Shown here: positions 35,553 through 47,968 of the stretch, one piece after another
How the letters are laid out: every line of letters begins with the position of its first letter
Numbering within the stretch: position 1 is the first letter of the stretch
Source: Phallus indusiatus
Lineage: Eukaryota > Basidiomycota > Agaricomycetes > Phallales > Phallaceae
Reading direction: 5' to 3'
Assembly (NCBI GenBank): GCA_027605045.1
Contig: JAQFWX010000016.1
Location: forward strand, 526,551-590,550
Length of the DNA stretch: 64,000 bases
The notes under the pieces: generated by a model
Databases searched by the model: none
The model's input: the letters and a program-made list of their open reading frames with translations, nothing else
Told to the model about the DNA's origin: nothing
Position numbers and translations under genes: made by a program

Positions 35553-37917
35553 TAGTTTTGTGGTTTCCAGCAGGCAGTGTATCCGGTGTATGATGTATCC
35601 GTGGTCTTGTGCGGTTTCCATTGCCTTGAACTACTTCCCTGTTTTTTTTTCCCTTACCCTCGTCCTTAACACGTACTGCCCTGAAAACGAAACTAATGTC
35701 CTTCGCCCCTCGTCATACATTCATGTTTACTTCTCATTCTAAGAAGAAGTACGGTCACGATTTGAAGAAGGGACCAATACCTTTTATTTGTAATTATATT
35801 GTGTAAGAATTTTTACGTCGAGGTTATGAATGATAAAAGAATCATGTACAATGCAGCACCGTAATCAAGCGAGACGTTCGCATTAACAACGAGCCTGAGC
35901 TCGAGACTACGACGCGGTTGGAAGTGAATGTGTCAAGGCATTTTACTCCTAATTCCCTTCATGAATTAATCAAAAAAATCTCAACATATGTATCAAATTG
36001 TAATACGCGATCGACGTTGTGCTACTTACCTTTATAATAATTTAGTGCTAAGTGGAACGTTGTCTGATTAGAACGTGTCCATGCCGTATGTGTATTTATA
36101 TACTATGTTCTTGAATGATGGTTTCCTTGGATCTTTAGATTATCAGAGATTAAGTTGATTGTGAGAATTTAGACGTGCCCATTCTGATGCGCAGCGCGGG
36201 CAACAAAAAAAAACTCTGGTAGTGGTAATACAATGAGACAAAAAAAAATAAACACGTCATCAATTGGTGCCGAGAAGAAAGATGTACTAAAAAAGGTGAT
36301 CAGGGGAGCAAAGATGTGATCTTTGAGAATTTGAGAGAGAAAGTACATCCGTAAGGCACGCATCGCCCCATGCAGCAGCCACACAGGGAGGGCTCAGGGT
36401 AGTATGATCCAGCGCCGCGCTCTGCCGGGTACATACTACGGCTTTTGAGGAAACTTAATGTCTGCTTCCCATAAAATGAGTGTTTACTTGGTAATTTAAG
36501 TCGGCCAAAGACTAAAGATTTTTGAACTCTGAAAGGATGAAAGAAACAATGTCCACTGCTCCCATATGCGTGGTGTTGCCTAATGAACTTGCCTCGGCCT
36601 CAGCAGTCAAGCCGAAAGGTTGTTTACATTTATCCTGACCAAAAACGAAGATTGATCCGCCGGCTTTCGCGAAATTCTCGACAAGTTATGTAAAGAAAAA
36701 TAATGCACATATGAATGACAACAGTGGAAATGAGAGAAACTTGATCACAAATCATGAATTCCGCGGGATTTTGTAAACGAATTATTGTATTGTTATTGTC
36801 TTTTTTACACTTGACCATAGGACTTCTAAATAAATAATGTAAAGGGGGAGAGAAAAGAATATAAAAACGAGTGTTATAATGTAGTTAAGTAGTACTATGA
36901 GTGCATGTTTAAATACCCGTACGCAAAGAAACAAAATAAAGGAGTGATTACGATAGATTGATACCCCGGAATTTGAAAGTTGAAAATCAATTTCAAAAAG
37001 AACCGGAATAAGAAAGAAGTTAATCAGTCTATATCTACCATAGACGTGAGTGTATGATTATGATAGTCCTCTAGTTTCTCGAAGAAAAGAAGCGATCAAT
37101 GAAGAAAGAAAAAAAACCGATAGCCCAGGGGAAAAAAGACAAAGCGACAACAGAGCGCGAGGGATAATCAAAGCAGAAAAAAGAAATAATAGAATCTGGG
37201 ATGGAGCTAGTATCAACCCGGAATCGCAAGGTCAGTGACCGAGCTCGTGTCCGGAAAAGAATACTCCAACGAGACAATTCATGGAAAGGTGTACGCAAGC
37301 GTGAAGGTGATAGCTAGAGGAGTCGGAATGAGAATAAGCATAGGTGTGAAAAAGCGTCGGAATAAAGAGCCAGAATCAGAATCAGAGAATTAGGTTGCAA
37401 AGAAAACAGGGGCATATTGAGGCAAGCCACGAGGTAAAGAAAAACATAAAGAACCCAAGCCTGGAGCTTGGAAGACGAGGAAAAAAGTTTCAACTGCCGA
37501 CCCTGGGTGGGACTGATAAAGGAGAAAAGAGTGGATCATGCCCGCATGGCCATATCAGATAAATACGAGTGCCACAGCGCCACAAACGTGGAAAAACAAA
37601 GAGACACGATCCGAACCTGAGTCCTGCCAGATATAGGCGCGCAGACATACTTCCAGAGCTTGAACAATTACGCCTCTCAAAAAAGATACGAGTTAACGTA
37701 TTTTTCTGATCGCAATCGTTGTGGATAAATAACGATAGCTGGAACGGATGTAATATGTACACGTGAAAAACAAAAGTTTCCCGCACGTCAACGTGTTTTT
37801 GAAAAGATGTCCGTTTTGTTGTATGCGAGCTGTGGCGACGACGTCTGAATTTCCTCTTCTTTCGTTCATCAGTGGCGATCGAATGCGCGTGGCTGGGTGT
37901 TCGTATCGATATCCGCA
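35553..37917. other. Intergenic region with A/G-rich tracts
   Basis: No supported gene. The segment 36830-37480 is strongly purine-rich on the plus strand. The right part is the 3' flank of the minus-strand gene at 37918. A 142-codon minus frame (37490-37918) abuts that gene's stop and is most likely 3' UTR. Confidence 0.45.
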
Positions 37918-40110
37918 CTACAACCCCTCAGGACCGGACACTGATATTGAACGATGATGGGGGTCTTCCACTACAGGTCCATGCGCATGAGCTTGAACGC
38001 GATCCTGATGCGCCTGATCTGTTGATTGTTTGGAACCACCATGATCTTCTCCTTTACGTCCTTGTGCCGACATACTTGAGAGGTCAGTCGTTTGACTTAT
38101 TTGGGCTGAAGCACCGACACGTCTTGCGTGTCCTTCTCCTAACACGCGAAACGAATCTAATGTCCGACGCACAGAATCCGACAGCGACGAAAGGGATATA
38201 GAAGGAGGTAATACGAAGCTTGTGAGAGATAGACCATCCAGCAAGTCCAGTTTTCTCGAAGAAGTCGCAGAGGAAGTTGTTTGAGCCTTGAACTTCGTCT
38301 TCTCCTTCTCTTTTCCTTTCGCCGATCCTCGTCGTTGTTGTTGACCAATAACACGTGTTCTTAATGCACTTTCTTTAATCCCATCAATGGCTATCCCGAC
38401 GACTAGCTCGCAGCCTGTGTGAAGGTTCCCTTGTTTATCGACAAGAGACTGAGAAGGAAGCGGGTGAGAATGCATGATACGTCGACGCGTTCGAGAGCGC
38501 GAAACTCTATTCCGGCTGAACGATGGTGTATCGTGGTCCTCTTCCTCATACAAATGATCACATTCCTCCTCGCTTTCACACCCGCAGTCCAAATCTCGCA
38601 ATCTGATCCCGTCAGAGGTGGGATCATTCTCCTCCTCTTCCTCTTCCTCGTAATCATGATCATCATCGCCATCACCATCACCATCACCATAATAATAGCT
38701 ATCATGTACCGTATCAACGAACATATCAAGCGCAACGCCGTCTGCTCCCGAAAGTCGGTTCCACACCGCCTTTAGTCGTAGATACTCTCTGTTCTCGATG
38801 AGACGGAACCGTGGTGTTGGATGGCGCGGAGGAGATCGGGGTCGGAAAGGAGAACGGGGTTGAGGTTGTGGCGGAGGAAATCTAAGGGTATAGGTCCTTG
38901 GACGATCAAATGGGAGAAGTGGGTATGATTCTTCATTTATGCTTGTGGTGCTGGTGCTGGCGTTGGTATCAGGGTATACATCGTAATAAGACGAAGGAAG
39001 TTTGGCGGTGAACGAGACCAAATTATCGAGAAGGGTGCCTGTTCTTACTGGAACAATACGAGGGCTAGGTGGTGCAGATGCTGATGCTGGTGTCGAAGGG
39101 CTCGATTTTTTAGTCTCATAGGTGGCCTTCCGGACGGGAACGGAAAGGGAACGAGCCCGGGGCCGGCCGATTGTATTGCGTGCCTTGATACTGGCTCTGG
39201 CATTCAAAGTTTCCTTCGCCGCGAGTTCAGCCGAGCATATACCGTCCTTTCTTGCTTCATCAAGTAAAACATGCAATGGGCTGGCGGAAGACGCCACAGG
39301 AGTTCTTATCGCTCCTAATGTTCTGTGAACTGGCTGAGGAGAGGATAGCAATAATGAACGTTGCTTCGAATGTCTAAGCGGTGATTGGCTGTTCGGCTTT
39401 AGTTCTAATTTCGGACTGAGACGGGACTGCATCGGATCGCAAGGGTTGCAACAAGTGTCAAGGCACTTTGTTCCAGCTGGAACGTTGGGGCACGGACATG
39501 GCGATGATCTACAAACAACAGTAACTGTTGATGCGCTAGAAGTCGATGAACTTGATGTGACTGATGAAAAAAGGGTATTGGGCAAGGAGGAGGCATATGA
39601 CGTGGAGGCGGTCGTCGTGCAAGGTGACATTGAAGCGAAAGCAGTTGCAGTAGAACGTACGGAGACAGAGACGGAGGCGGAGGCAAGTGATGTATAGTCT
39701 TGATCCCGATGAGCCAGCATTAAATTAGATGCTCGCTCTTGCTCCTCTTTCACTTTCAGCCCAACTAAATCGCCACTGATAAGCTCCAGGCCCCTTTGAC
39801 TTCGACCTTGCTTTGCCCACATTTGATTGACGGCCTGAGATTCGGAGAGGTCGACGGGGAAAAGCTGTGATACGGACGAAGAGGACTGCTTCTTGTCAGA
39901 CGACCTCGTTACTGAATTTGAAGATGGAGTGATAGCAGGTGTCTGCGCTTCTGAGATAGAAAGAAGGGTGCAAGTCATGTCGTCTCGTTTCAGTTTCAGG
40001 TTAGGATGGGCTTTTGGGTCACGGCGGTACGGTTGGGGACGGATAAGTGTACGATGGGGACGGCTATGAGTAGGATAATACAGTGTCGTGTGCTCCCCGT
40101 TCGCGCCCAT
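37918..40110 (-). CDS. Uncharacterised Ser/Pro-rich protein, 730 aa
   Basis: A single uninterrupted reading frame of 730 codons in a region where other genes are intron-dense. I do not recognise the family. Visible features, N to C: MGANGEHTTLYYPTHS start; long Ser/Thr-rich low-complexity tracts (residues about 60-200); a Cys cluster at about residues 200-225 (CRSSPCPCPNVPAG, then CLDTCCNPCDP); basic GRPRARSLSVPVRK; a Pro/Arg-rich run (PPPQPQPRSPFRPRSPPR); an acidic block (DGDGDGDDDHDYEEEEEEE) followed by CGCESEEECDHLYEEEDHD; a basic run (SRSRTRRR), then a more ordered C-terminus. No membrane helix or signal peptide. The composition suggests an intrinsically disordered, perhaps nuclear or regulatory, protein. 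The frame length makes chance unlikely, but the start is simply the first ATG. Confidence 0.7.
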   Translation of the reverse strand: MGANGEHTTLYYPTHSRPHRTLIRPQPYRRDPKAHPNLKLKRDDMTCTLLSISEAQTPAITPSSNSVTRSSDKKQSSSSVSQLFPVDLSESQAVNQMWAKQGRSQRGLELISGDLVGLKVKEEQERASNLMLAHRDQDYTSLASASVSVSVRSTATAFASMSPCTTTASTSYASSLPNTLFSSVTSSSSTSSASTVTVVCRSSPCPCPNVPAGTKCLDTCCNPCDPMQSRLSPKLELKPNSQSPLRHSKQRSLLLSSPQPVHRTLGAIRTPVASSASPLHVLLDEARKDGICSAELAAKETLNARASIKARNTIGRPRARSLSVPVRKATYETKKSSPSTPASASAPPSPRIVPVRTGTLLDNLVSFTAKLPSSYYDVYPDTNASTSTTSINEESYPLLPFDRPRTYTLRFPPPQPQPRSPFRPRSPPRHPTPRFRLIENREYLRLKAVWNRLSGADGVALDMFVDTVHDSYYYGDGDGDGDDDHDYEEEEEEENDPTSDGIRLRDLDCGCESEEECDHLYEEEDHDTPSFSRNRVSRSRTRRRIMHSHPLPSQSLVDKQGNLHTGCELVVGIAIDGIKESALRTRVIGQQQRRGSAKGKEKEKTKFKAQTTSSATSSRKLDLLDGLSLTSFVLPPSISLSSLSDSVRRTLDSFRVLGEGHARRVGASAQISQTTDLSSMSAQGRKGEDHGGSKQSTDQAHQDRVQAHAHGPVVEDPHHRSISVSGPEGL

Positions 40111-42648
40111 TGTAATTTGAGTCTCGCGAATTTAGCGCCAACGGCTGATTGAAATGAAAAGGGCTTGGACCCAACAGAAAAAATGACAGGCAAGACAGAG
40201 AGTCTGGGCGCTGAGAATTGAATTCCCTTGAGACTGTATCTGGTGTCGTGATCGAGCAACAAGCCGTTCCAAGCTATGAGTTCTGATGTTATGAATTAAG
40301 CGCATATTGAACTCAAAAAAGGACGATCTTTCATACCTGATTGAATAGATCTGCTTTCAGTGTATTTGGAGAACTATTCGGTGTGGCAAAGAAAGAACCA
40401 GCGGCTGAACAAAGAAAGAAGAAAAGAGGATAGCTGGCTGGCTGAGAGAACGAGTAGTAGTAAAGCTCCGGGACGGTGGCTGATACCATGCGGTATGTGC
40501 GTGTTGCCGGCGTTGTAATACGCACTCCTTTTCCCGAAATTAAATGTGGTTTAGGAATGCAGGGCGAGAGAGAAAACGAGGAGAAAGTTTCTATTTTGAC
40601 GAGAACGAGGTGTAAGAAAGAGGAAAAGAGAGGTTTGATAACGTAAGTCGAGTGCGCTCGTTGGCCTACAGTCGTGTGGCCCATTCTGTGCTATTTTTGG
40701 AATACGCAATCTAATGACATGACATAACATCTCCCAGACAGGAAGTCTAGCCGCTGTTTCGAGATGCCGAACTGCTGCCGGATTGCGTAACGGAAGGCAC
40801 ACTTTATCTCGGCATTCCGTCGGCGGCTGCTTATCTAGAGAATGGAGTCAATAGACCATGTGTAGGATGAATACGCAGCAGGGACTGGGGAAAGTAAGGA
40901 AAGACTAGTAACAAATACACAATCAAGTTTGATTCCCAATGTGCGAAATCGAGTCCAAAACCTAACTAGATACTTTGTCGATTGAATTCTTATCATCGAT
41001 GGGAGCATATATGGCACAGGACCTCCGGTGGCAAATTTCTTTGGGTCATGTGAATTAACTAGTATACACAACATTCTTAGTCAAAAAAATATGTAATTCA
41101 TTATATTCCGAATTCCCGTGAGGACATGACTAACTCTGACAAACTTGAACCCTGTTCAAGTTCTACATCGATATCGATGAACCAATTAATGGTAGACTTT
41201 CGCCAGCGCATCATTTGTGATACACAATTGCACTGATCTGCTGAATTTGACTAGGTTCTATCTGAAATTAGCCACAGCTTGGCCACCTCGCGCAATTGCG
41301 CGCGCCGCATATGATATATCTAATAAAGGCCACTGCTTCCGGTCCAATGGCAGTGGCACGTGGAATCAGGATTTTTTTTCATTCAAGCTCGTTGTTTACG
41401 CGTATTAACGGATTCACGGCCGGACCATTCTTATCGGAGAACTTGCATAACAAATACACTCAAGCGAATTCCGAAACGGGTGTCAACTTTCTAACAACTT
41501 CCAGTTTGTTCAATCGGCATACAGTAAAAAAAAAGATTATTCGTCAGAACCTTAGTACGTTGAAACGTACAACAGCTAATTGTAGAGAAATTCCGATCCG
41601 ACTGGGCGGATGTTTGGATCCATCATGCCATTATTTATGTTACGTAGTTTTAGTTTGCTTGTGGCATAATCATTGGTTCGGTGGCATCGATACTGTACAG
41701 TCTGTACAAAGCAAATAATGGGTTGGTATTAACATCCATATCAGTGCAGCGGGTAAAATATTATGAGAAGTACCTCATCCCGGAATTTATATTGCCCAGT
41801 ATGGTAGTATTCCTCCTCCAAAGTCAAAAGACTTACATGTCGATCCTAACAATTGACCAGTTTTCTGTCTTCAAAGTCCACAGATAACAACGATAGAGTT
41901 TAACAAAACGCCTTTAGTGGACAAATACACGATTCACTTTGATCTTCAAATCAATTTAAAACGTTTAGCTCTGAATCAGCACTTGGATGATCTGATATTA
42001 CGTCCCAAGGATCGAGTGATGTCCATCCGCAGCAATGATTTTGAATTGTTACATCGCACCAGAAGAAAGGTTCAAAGAAAGAAGGGTTGCGCCTTAACAA
42101 ACGTGAGTATTTGCAATACCAAAAAACTAAAATGAGAACAGCAAAACAGCCTTGATACAACACGTGTTACTCTACAATCCGCTAGATGCCGTATTAGTAT
42201 CCGGTTGAAGAGCTTCAAGCTCTTGGCTTCTCGCCTCGTATGATTGTATACGCAACTTTCTCAATTGACGCTTCCCAGCCCCAGCCGTTTTATTAGTATT
42301 ACTGCAGATATTTACAATCTTTACAAATTATTACAGAACGTGCCTTGGTTTTTGAGTTTGAAAAAAAAAATGTTCATAGCGTAAAAGCGCCGGGTTTCAT
42401 TCGTTGGCATTGAGAAGTCTAGTAGTTTCACAACAATGTGGGATACGTTTAGTATGCAATATGATGTCTTCAACCTAATTAAATATGTTATTCAAGACTT
42501 GATTCACGAAACGAAACACGCTCTATTCCTCGCTGCTGCTCAGAGGGCGCGAATCACGTTCCGGGGTACTAGGAGTGGTGGTCTCCTTGGGCTTGATTGT
42601 CAAGAGAAAATTGGGACGAGAAAGTCAAGTGATGAAATCGTAGACCAA
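40111..42648. other. Intergenic region
   Basis: About 2.5 kb with no recognised gene. It holds the promoter of the 730-aa gene at its left end and the 3' end of the ABC transporter at its right. Open frames of 60-140 codons at 40331-42135 lie on both strands without family motifs. Confidence 0.4.
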
Positions 42649-45600
42649 CTAAGAGCAACTCACATCAGACAGAAATGCTTCAGCTTGGACTTTATACAAC
42701 TTGGCATATTCGCCGTCCAAAGCAAGAAGGTCCGAGTGACGGCCCTGTTCCACTAATTTACCGTCTTTCATGACTCTGTCAAAATCGTTCAGCTTCGAGC
42801 GGGAGACTTATAATGTGACCTCTTACAAAATCAGATCCGCTCGTCTAGTCAGGTATCCAAAACGATGTGTCACATAGACCTTTGAGGATCAAATTCTAAG
42901 TCAAACCACCACGAAAAATCAAAGATTACTTACCAATGTTTTCCCTAGCTCTGCACTCAAACTATACAATCTTCCGAAGATCTGGTACTCAATCTGAGGA
43001 TCGAGAGAAGCGCTTGGTTCATCCGCTGCCACGAGTTTGATGTGCTTCATCCCTGAACGGTAGAAAAGTCGTGCCCTGAAACGGATAGAGTAAGAGAAGA
43101 CAGCGATACAAAACAAATAAAAGAACTCACAGAGCCAATCGCTGCCATTGCCCTAAAGACATATCAACGGTACGATTATAAATCTCTTTTACGAAATCCT
43201 TGAATTTCTGACTTGCGACGTCGTAATTATCGAATTCTGTGGAGACGACCGGTTGAAGGACGGTGTGAATACCCTTAGGTTCTTTATCAATTATCTCCAT
43301 GGATCCTCCCAGTTCCGCGGCCGTTTTAATCGCTTCGAGAGTTTTCTCGTGACTGGGATCAGTTAGATAAGTGTTATCGGACCGATCTTTCTCTGATGAT
43401 TTGACTTTAGCTTGAGGAGGATTGGGGCATCCCAAAAATATGTTTTCTGCAAATGAGAGTGGGAAATGATTGAATTTTTGGAATAGGATGGCCATGGCGT
43501 ATTGAACCGAAGACGAGACGTATGATTTTAGAGGTTTGCCGTCTACGTGAATGGTCCCTGAGGATACATCGTATATTCGATTGATGAGTTTCAACAGTGT
43601 CGATTTCCCGCTTCCGTTAGAACCGACTATTACGACTGTTTGCCCCTTTTGGATGGTGAATGATATATCTTTCAGCACCGGCTCCTTCCCTTTGCTATAG
43701 GTGAACGAGACGTTTCTTGAGGGAAAAAAAATATCAGAGAAGGTTTTTTTTATGAGTACCAGATCCAACTCACTCAAATTTGATCTCCATCCCATTCGAA
43801 GATCCGTCATTAGCAGATGAATATACGATCTCGCCATCCTCCATAACACGTGAATCAGGCGCACCCTCATACAAACTTTTCATCCAATCAAAGTCAATTT
43901 TAGTACTATAACGCGCTCCAAAAATGTTCTCGAGAATCTGATCGATCATCATGGTCGCTTGATCAACCAATGCTATAGATGCAAGTGAAAATGCTTTCGG
44001 ATTGAGATAGACTTGATATGAATAGAACATCTTTTTTTCCAAAAAGTATACACGATTAAGGCTCTTAATATGTGAAATGGTAGAGGCCATACCATAGGTA
44101 AATGCGATAGTATATTACTTCTGAATGATTTTAGGAAGGATTCGTCGGATAATTCGCCACCATGCATGGCGGGCAGGCTTTCGGATATATCTCCTAGCCC
44201 TTTGACGGCATCTGCCCATTCTACAAAAAGAGATATTAAGACAAAAGAAGAAATATGAACAGAAAAGACAATACCTTTGGATATGTAGTCCTTCAGTCCA
44301 AGACTTATAATCTCCAGTCTGTATTCACTTCGACGAATGATTCGCAAGATGGTCTGCACGCGACGGTAAAAAGGATTAGAGTCCCATGCGCAAGCTAACG
44401 CACAAAATCTCAGATTATTAAAAAAAAAATACATGGCGCAAAAAGAAAAAGGGACCTAACGTACCTGCTAATCGAGATCCACTGAAAAATTTTCTTTGCG
44501 AGATTGGTTGAATTGCTGATACAATAACGAACCATATCCCACCAGGTTGAGTCCGAAGGAGGTAGTAGAGAAAACTGAATTGCGAGAAAATACCAGTGAT
44601 ATTGCTGCAGAGTTCCACAATTTTTTCGAATTGATCCCAGACCTCGTCGTACCAGTGATGTTGGGGGTAGTAATGGCTTGTCTCCTCGATATATTTTGAA
44701 TCTGAAAGAGATATATGAGATAAAGTATGGGATCACAGATTGAGCGTATCTGTTTTTACCTTCATACGCAGGCAAATCAAAGTTCAGGTTTGCTAAAGGT
44801 GATAGATATCAGCGAAGTTCAGAGTGGATAAGAGGTACGCGAAAAAACATACTGTGAAGCATACGTCCCATAATAACGTACCTGATTTTTCTCCGGAGTA
44901 CATATCGTAGTTCCTCGCTGTTTCAAAAAAGGGGAAATTACACGGATGATATAGGTGTAGTTGTTCTGTTGACGTACATACCTTTTTGATGTAACGAAAC
45001 TTTCTAAGGCTACAGACAGGAGACGTAGGAAAAGTATCTCCAGCAATGCTTTTCCGTCGATTTTGTGAGAGGTTATGCCACTTTGAATCTGTGCAAAGAG
45101 AAACGTTAAACGCGGCATGATAACCGACGGAGTGGTATTCATACAATCTTCATCAACCTTTCCGTCAAAACCAAATTAAGAGTGGACTGAAATAAAATAA
45201 TATCAGCGCGTGCCGTATTAGCTTGTGAAGATATGCGCATACCCGTAAACTACCCCACAACTTCACCAAAAGAAACATGGTCATAAGAAGGGGAGCAGTG
45301 TTGAAACACTCCAAGAAAAAACGATAACCATAAGGCATTAATGAAGCGCGTTTCTTGACATCAGCGTAGACCTCTCCAAAAAGAAAAGGTGCGTTGAGCA
45401 GGTCGAACTGTTTGGTACGAACGCGAACTTCACGCGTTATGGAATAGATGCCACCCGGGGAAATCGTTTCTAGAATTATATCGTCTTCTTTGATTTTAGC
45501 TTTGGCTTTGTCATTATCTTTATCTTTGTCCTCGGCGTTTTGTTTTTCTTTCGTATCATTTGAAGGTTGGATCGTAGATTTGGTGTCGTTACCTGTCTGT

Positions 45601-45689
45601 GGCGTTCTCGTGCTGTCGTCAGATTTGGTCCCAGTAGCTGGTTTGCACTCCGTAGACGACTTTGTATCCACAACTTGAGCTTGAGCCAT
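42649..45689 (-). CDS. ABC half-transporter (TMD-NBD)
   Basis: Single membrane domain followed by one nucleotide-binding domain, of a type common in basidiomycetes; it would act as a dimer. The substrate is unknown. Start MAQAQVVDTKSST at 45689, then a long Lys/Asp-rich cytoplasmic leader (NDTKEKQNAEDKDKDNDK). The membrane part is spread over many short exons from about 45400 to 43870 (for example PLLMTMFLLVKLWGSL, then LLRTQPGGIWFVIVSAI). The NBD (about 43720-42700) has Walker A GSNGSGKST at about 43610, Q-loop region AILFQKFNHFPLSFAENI, signature MSLGQWQRLALAR, Walker B IKLVAADEPSASLDP and H-loop VYVTHRFGYL, so all ATPase motifs are intact. The C-terminus is VMKDGKLVEQGRHSDLLAL, with stop at 42651-42649. 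Introns are about 50-60 nt. No disruption was seen, though not every border was verified. Confidence 0.85.
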
Positions 45690-47780
45690 GTTCACTATCA
45701 TGGTGATCAGTCAAATACACAAAAGCCAACATAAAACATACCACGGAGATATGAGATTCGTTAACAGTTGCGGAGGAAAAAAACTAGTAGAACCCTTAAG
45801 ACGTAAATTCTTCTTTGACTTAAATACGAAATGGAATCTTCCCACCCGTTGCATCAGAAGCCGTAATGTCATTTCGGAGCGGAAAATTGGAAATGGAAGG
45901 AACCATTTGGCAAATGACAGTCGAGTCACCCATCTGAATCGTGTACAGCTGAACACCCCTCCAAATGAGGGATTGTCTTCTCGGGGGTTGTGTATTGCCG
46001 AATGAACATAATCCCACGTTTTGAATCTGTCAAACAGTCCATGAATATGAATTTTGCAGGGGATGGCAGTGCAATGAGTCACAACACGTTGCAACGTACG
46101 ACACGATGCGGCCCGTCGGCTACCAATCGCCAGTGCCAATGCTGTAAAAGAAATTGAAAGAAAAAGGAGAAAACGAGCTCAATTGATGTTTTAGCAAAAA
46201 TGCTGTGTTGCTGTTATGCATTGCTTCTGGTGAGATATATGTATGTAGTCTAAGACTAGTGCAAGGCAAATGATGGAAAGATCCAGGACGGAGCTGTTTG
46301 GCGCTTCATGCCAAATTGGGCATGTACACCGTTTAAGCGATTACCCTAAGAATGAAGCGTTGTTATATGTACTACAGTTTTGAAATCTCATCGATGCGGG
46401 GGATCAATTAGTTGATTAAAATGCGTGAACATAATAATGACCGAGACAAATGACAACAGAAGAAAGATATTTCAATGCTTTACATAAATGGTCATAACCG
46501 CCAGACGATCTTCTTGTCCGAGTCCAAAAACTTCAAAAACAATGTCGCCTAAAATTCTTGGAGGATTAATCTTATCTGTCGGAGGTTGTGCCTTCCGATC
46601 CAACAAAAACAAATGCAACATCAGGAACAGCAACGTCAGTGATGGTGGATATACATACGATCTTTTTCATCTTATTTTCATTATGCTCTTCCAATAATCT
46701 TCAACGTATTTCCCATAATCGATCAACTATACCAAACAGACATGAAAATTACCTCGCACCCGCCAACAACCACAACATGTTGCCCCAGTTCTGTTGTTAA
46801 GGTAAAAATTCGGTGCTAAACCACTTCCATATTTCCTTCGCGAAATGTCGTTATCGCCATCTTAAAGTCAAGCTTGACAAAAATCTTCACGAGTATCCTT
46901 CCTTTCTCGAGTTCCTGTTTACTGTGCTCGAGGCTGAAAAGGCCTTAACCGCATCTCCCGGACCGCCAGTTGGATAATGAACTAGGTCTGAATCATCTTG
47001 GCGTTTTCAAATGTGCCTGGTTGTTTGAACAACTACGCTAGCGAGGCAATTCAAAGCTTTGTGGCCGTTTTTTTGGTGTCTGCGGTGCACAGCTCGGATC
47101 AATTGAGTGGCGTCGTTCCTCAGCGTAGGCCCCAGTCTAGATTGGAAACGTTTCTCCTGTCTCAGGTTGCTGCCTCCGGTCTGCTTCGCATTACTGATGG
47201 TCTTCTTAATACACCCTTCCCCGTAGTCCCTTTCTTTGCGTTGACGCACGCAGGAATGTTCCGCAGTTTGTAATTGAGTGGCAGGAACAGCTGCGGGTCA
47301 GAAGTCTGGATAAGGAGGTTGATGGTGCGAATGTTGGAATGTTGATGATCGGCGCCGGTAGAAATGGAGCGGTTTTTGAAGGAATGTACATCGAGTAATC
47401 CCTCTCGGGAAGGTGGTCTGTAAAAATTTTGCCTGTGAGGAAAATGAGCTCCACGAGACATCAATGACATATTTATGCACTTGGGCAAACATGCCACAAG
47501 GAGACCGATCACAGGAGGGCTACGGGCACTGTCCAAGAGTAAACATCATGGTGTCAGATGTGGCAATACACCATATCCAACGTATGGTCTAATGAGTCGT
47601 TTAAGTGCGAAATGGTTTGACCTGAAAGTGTATAACAGACTCACATTCACCCCAAAATATATTCTGACGACTGGTTTTTATGTAAGGAGAACAACATTAG
47701 GCCGGTCCTGGTATATTGCCCAAGGATAGAGACAAAGTGAACCTTGTTGAAGCGTATGACGTGTGTGGCCATGTGGGCGT
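45690..47780. other. Intergenic region with one unexplained minus-strand frame
   Basis: It contains the ABC gene promoter. A 142-codon minus-strand frame at 45711-46139 overlaps a second frame, 45820-46017. The second reads LYTIQMGDSTVICQMVPSIS and carries a paired Cys, as in small secreted fungal proteins, but no start exon or signal peptide could be joined. The rest (46140-47780) shows no gene. Confidence 0.35.
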
Positions 47781-47968
47781 ACGTGAACCGTGATTTGTTC
47801 ACCTTGCAGCAGATTTTACTGGTCGCATGTCGACACAGGGCACGCGTACGAGCTCGTGCACCTTCGGCTTCAGAAGTCTGAATTAAAGTTTCCAGGATGC
47901 CACCTCTAGCCACAAGATATCCTTTGTACACACCTGGTAAAATTCGTCGCACAACTCCGAGTCCCAAC
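47781..47968 (+). repeat. Duplicated promoter block upstream of BTB gene 1
   Basis: The bases around 47799-47838 (TTTGTTCACCTTGCAGCAGA and following) are nearly identical to those at 59919-59955. Similarity then continues with gaps up to the respective BTB start codons at 47969 and 60061. It is a direct repeat about 12.1 kb apart, showing that promoter and gene were copied together. Confidence 0.75.

Noticed and set aside
37490..37918. 142-codon minus-strand frame after the 730-aa gene
   Set aside because: It abuts the stop of the upstream gene and its composition is like untranslated sequence; likely 3' UTR.
38403..38775. Frames rich in Met/Ile or Lys/Arg on both strands
   Set aside because: Shadows of the acidic repeat (GAT/GAG codons) of the 730-aa gene.
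42436..42756. 106-codon plus-strand frame over the end of the ABC gene
   Set aside because: Its second half is antisense to the conserved ABC C-terminus (KDGKLVEQGRHSDLLAL).
47007..47536. Several 80-124-codon frames on both strands
   Set aside because: Mutually overlapping, no motifs, no neighbouring exons.
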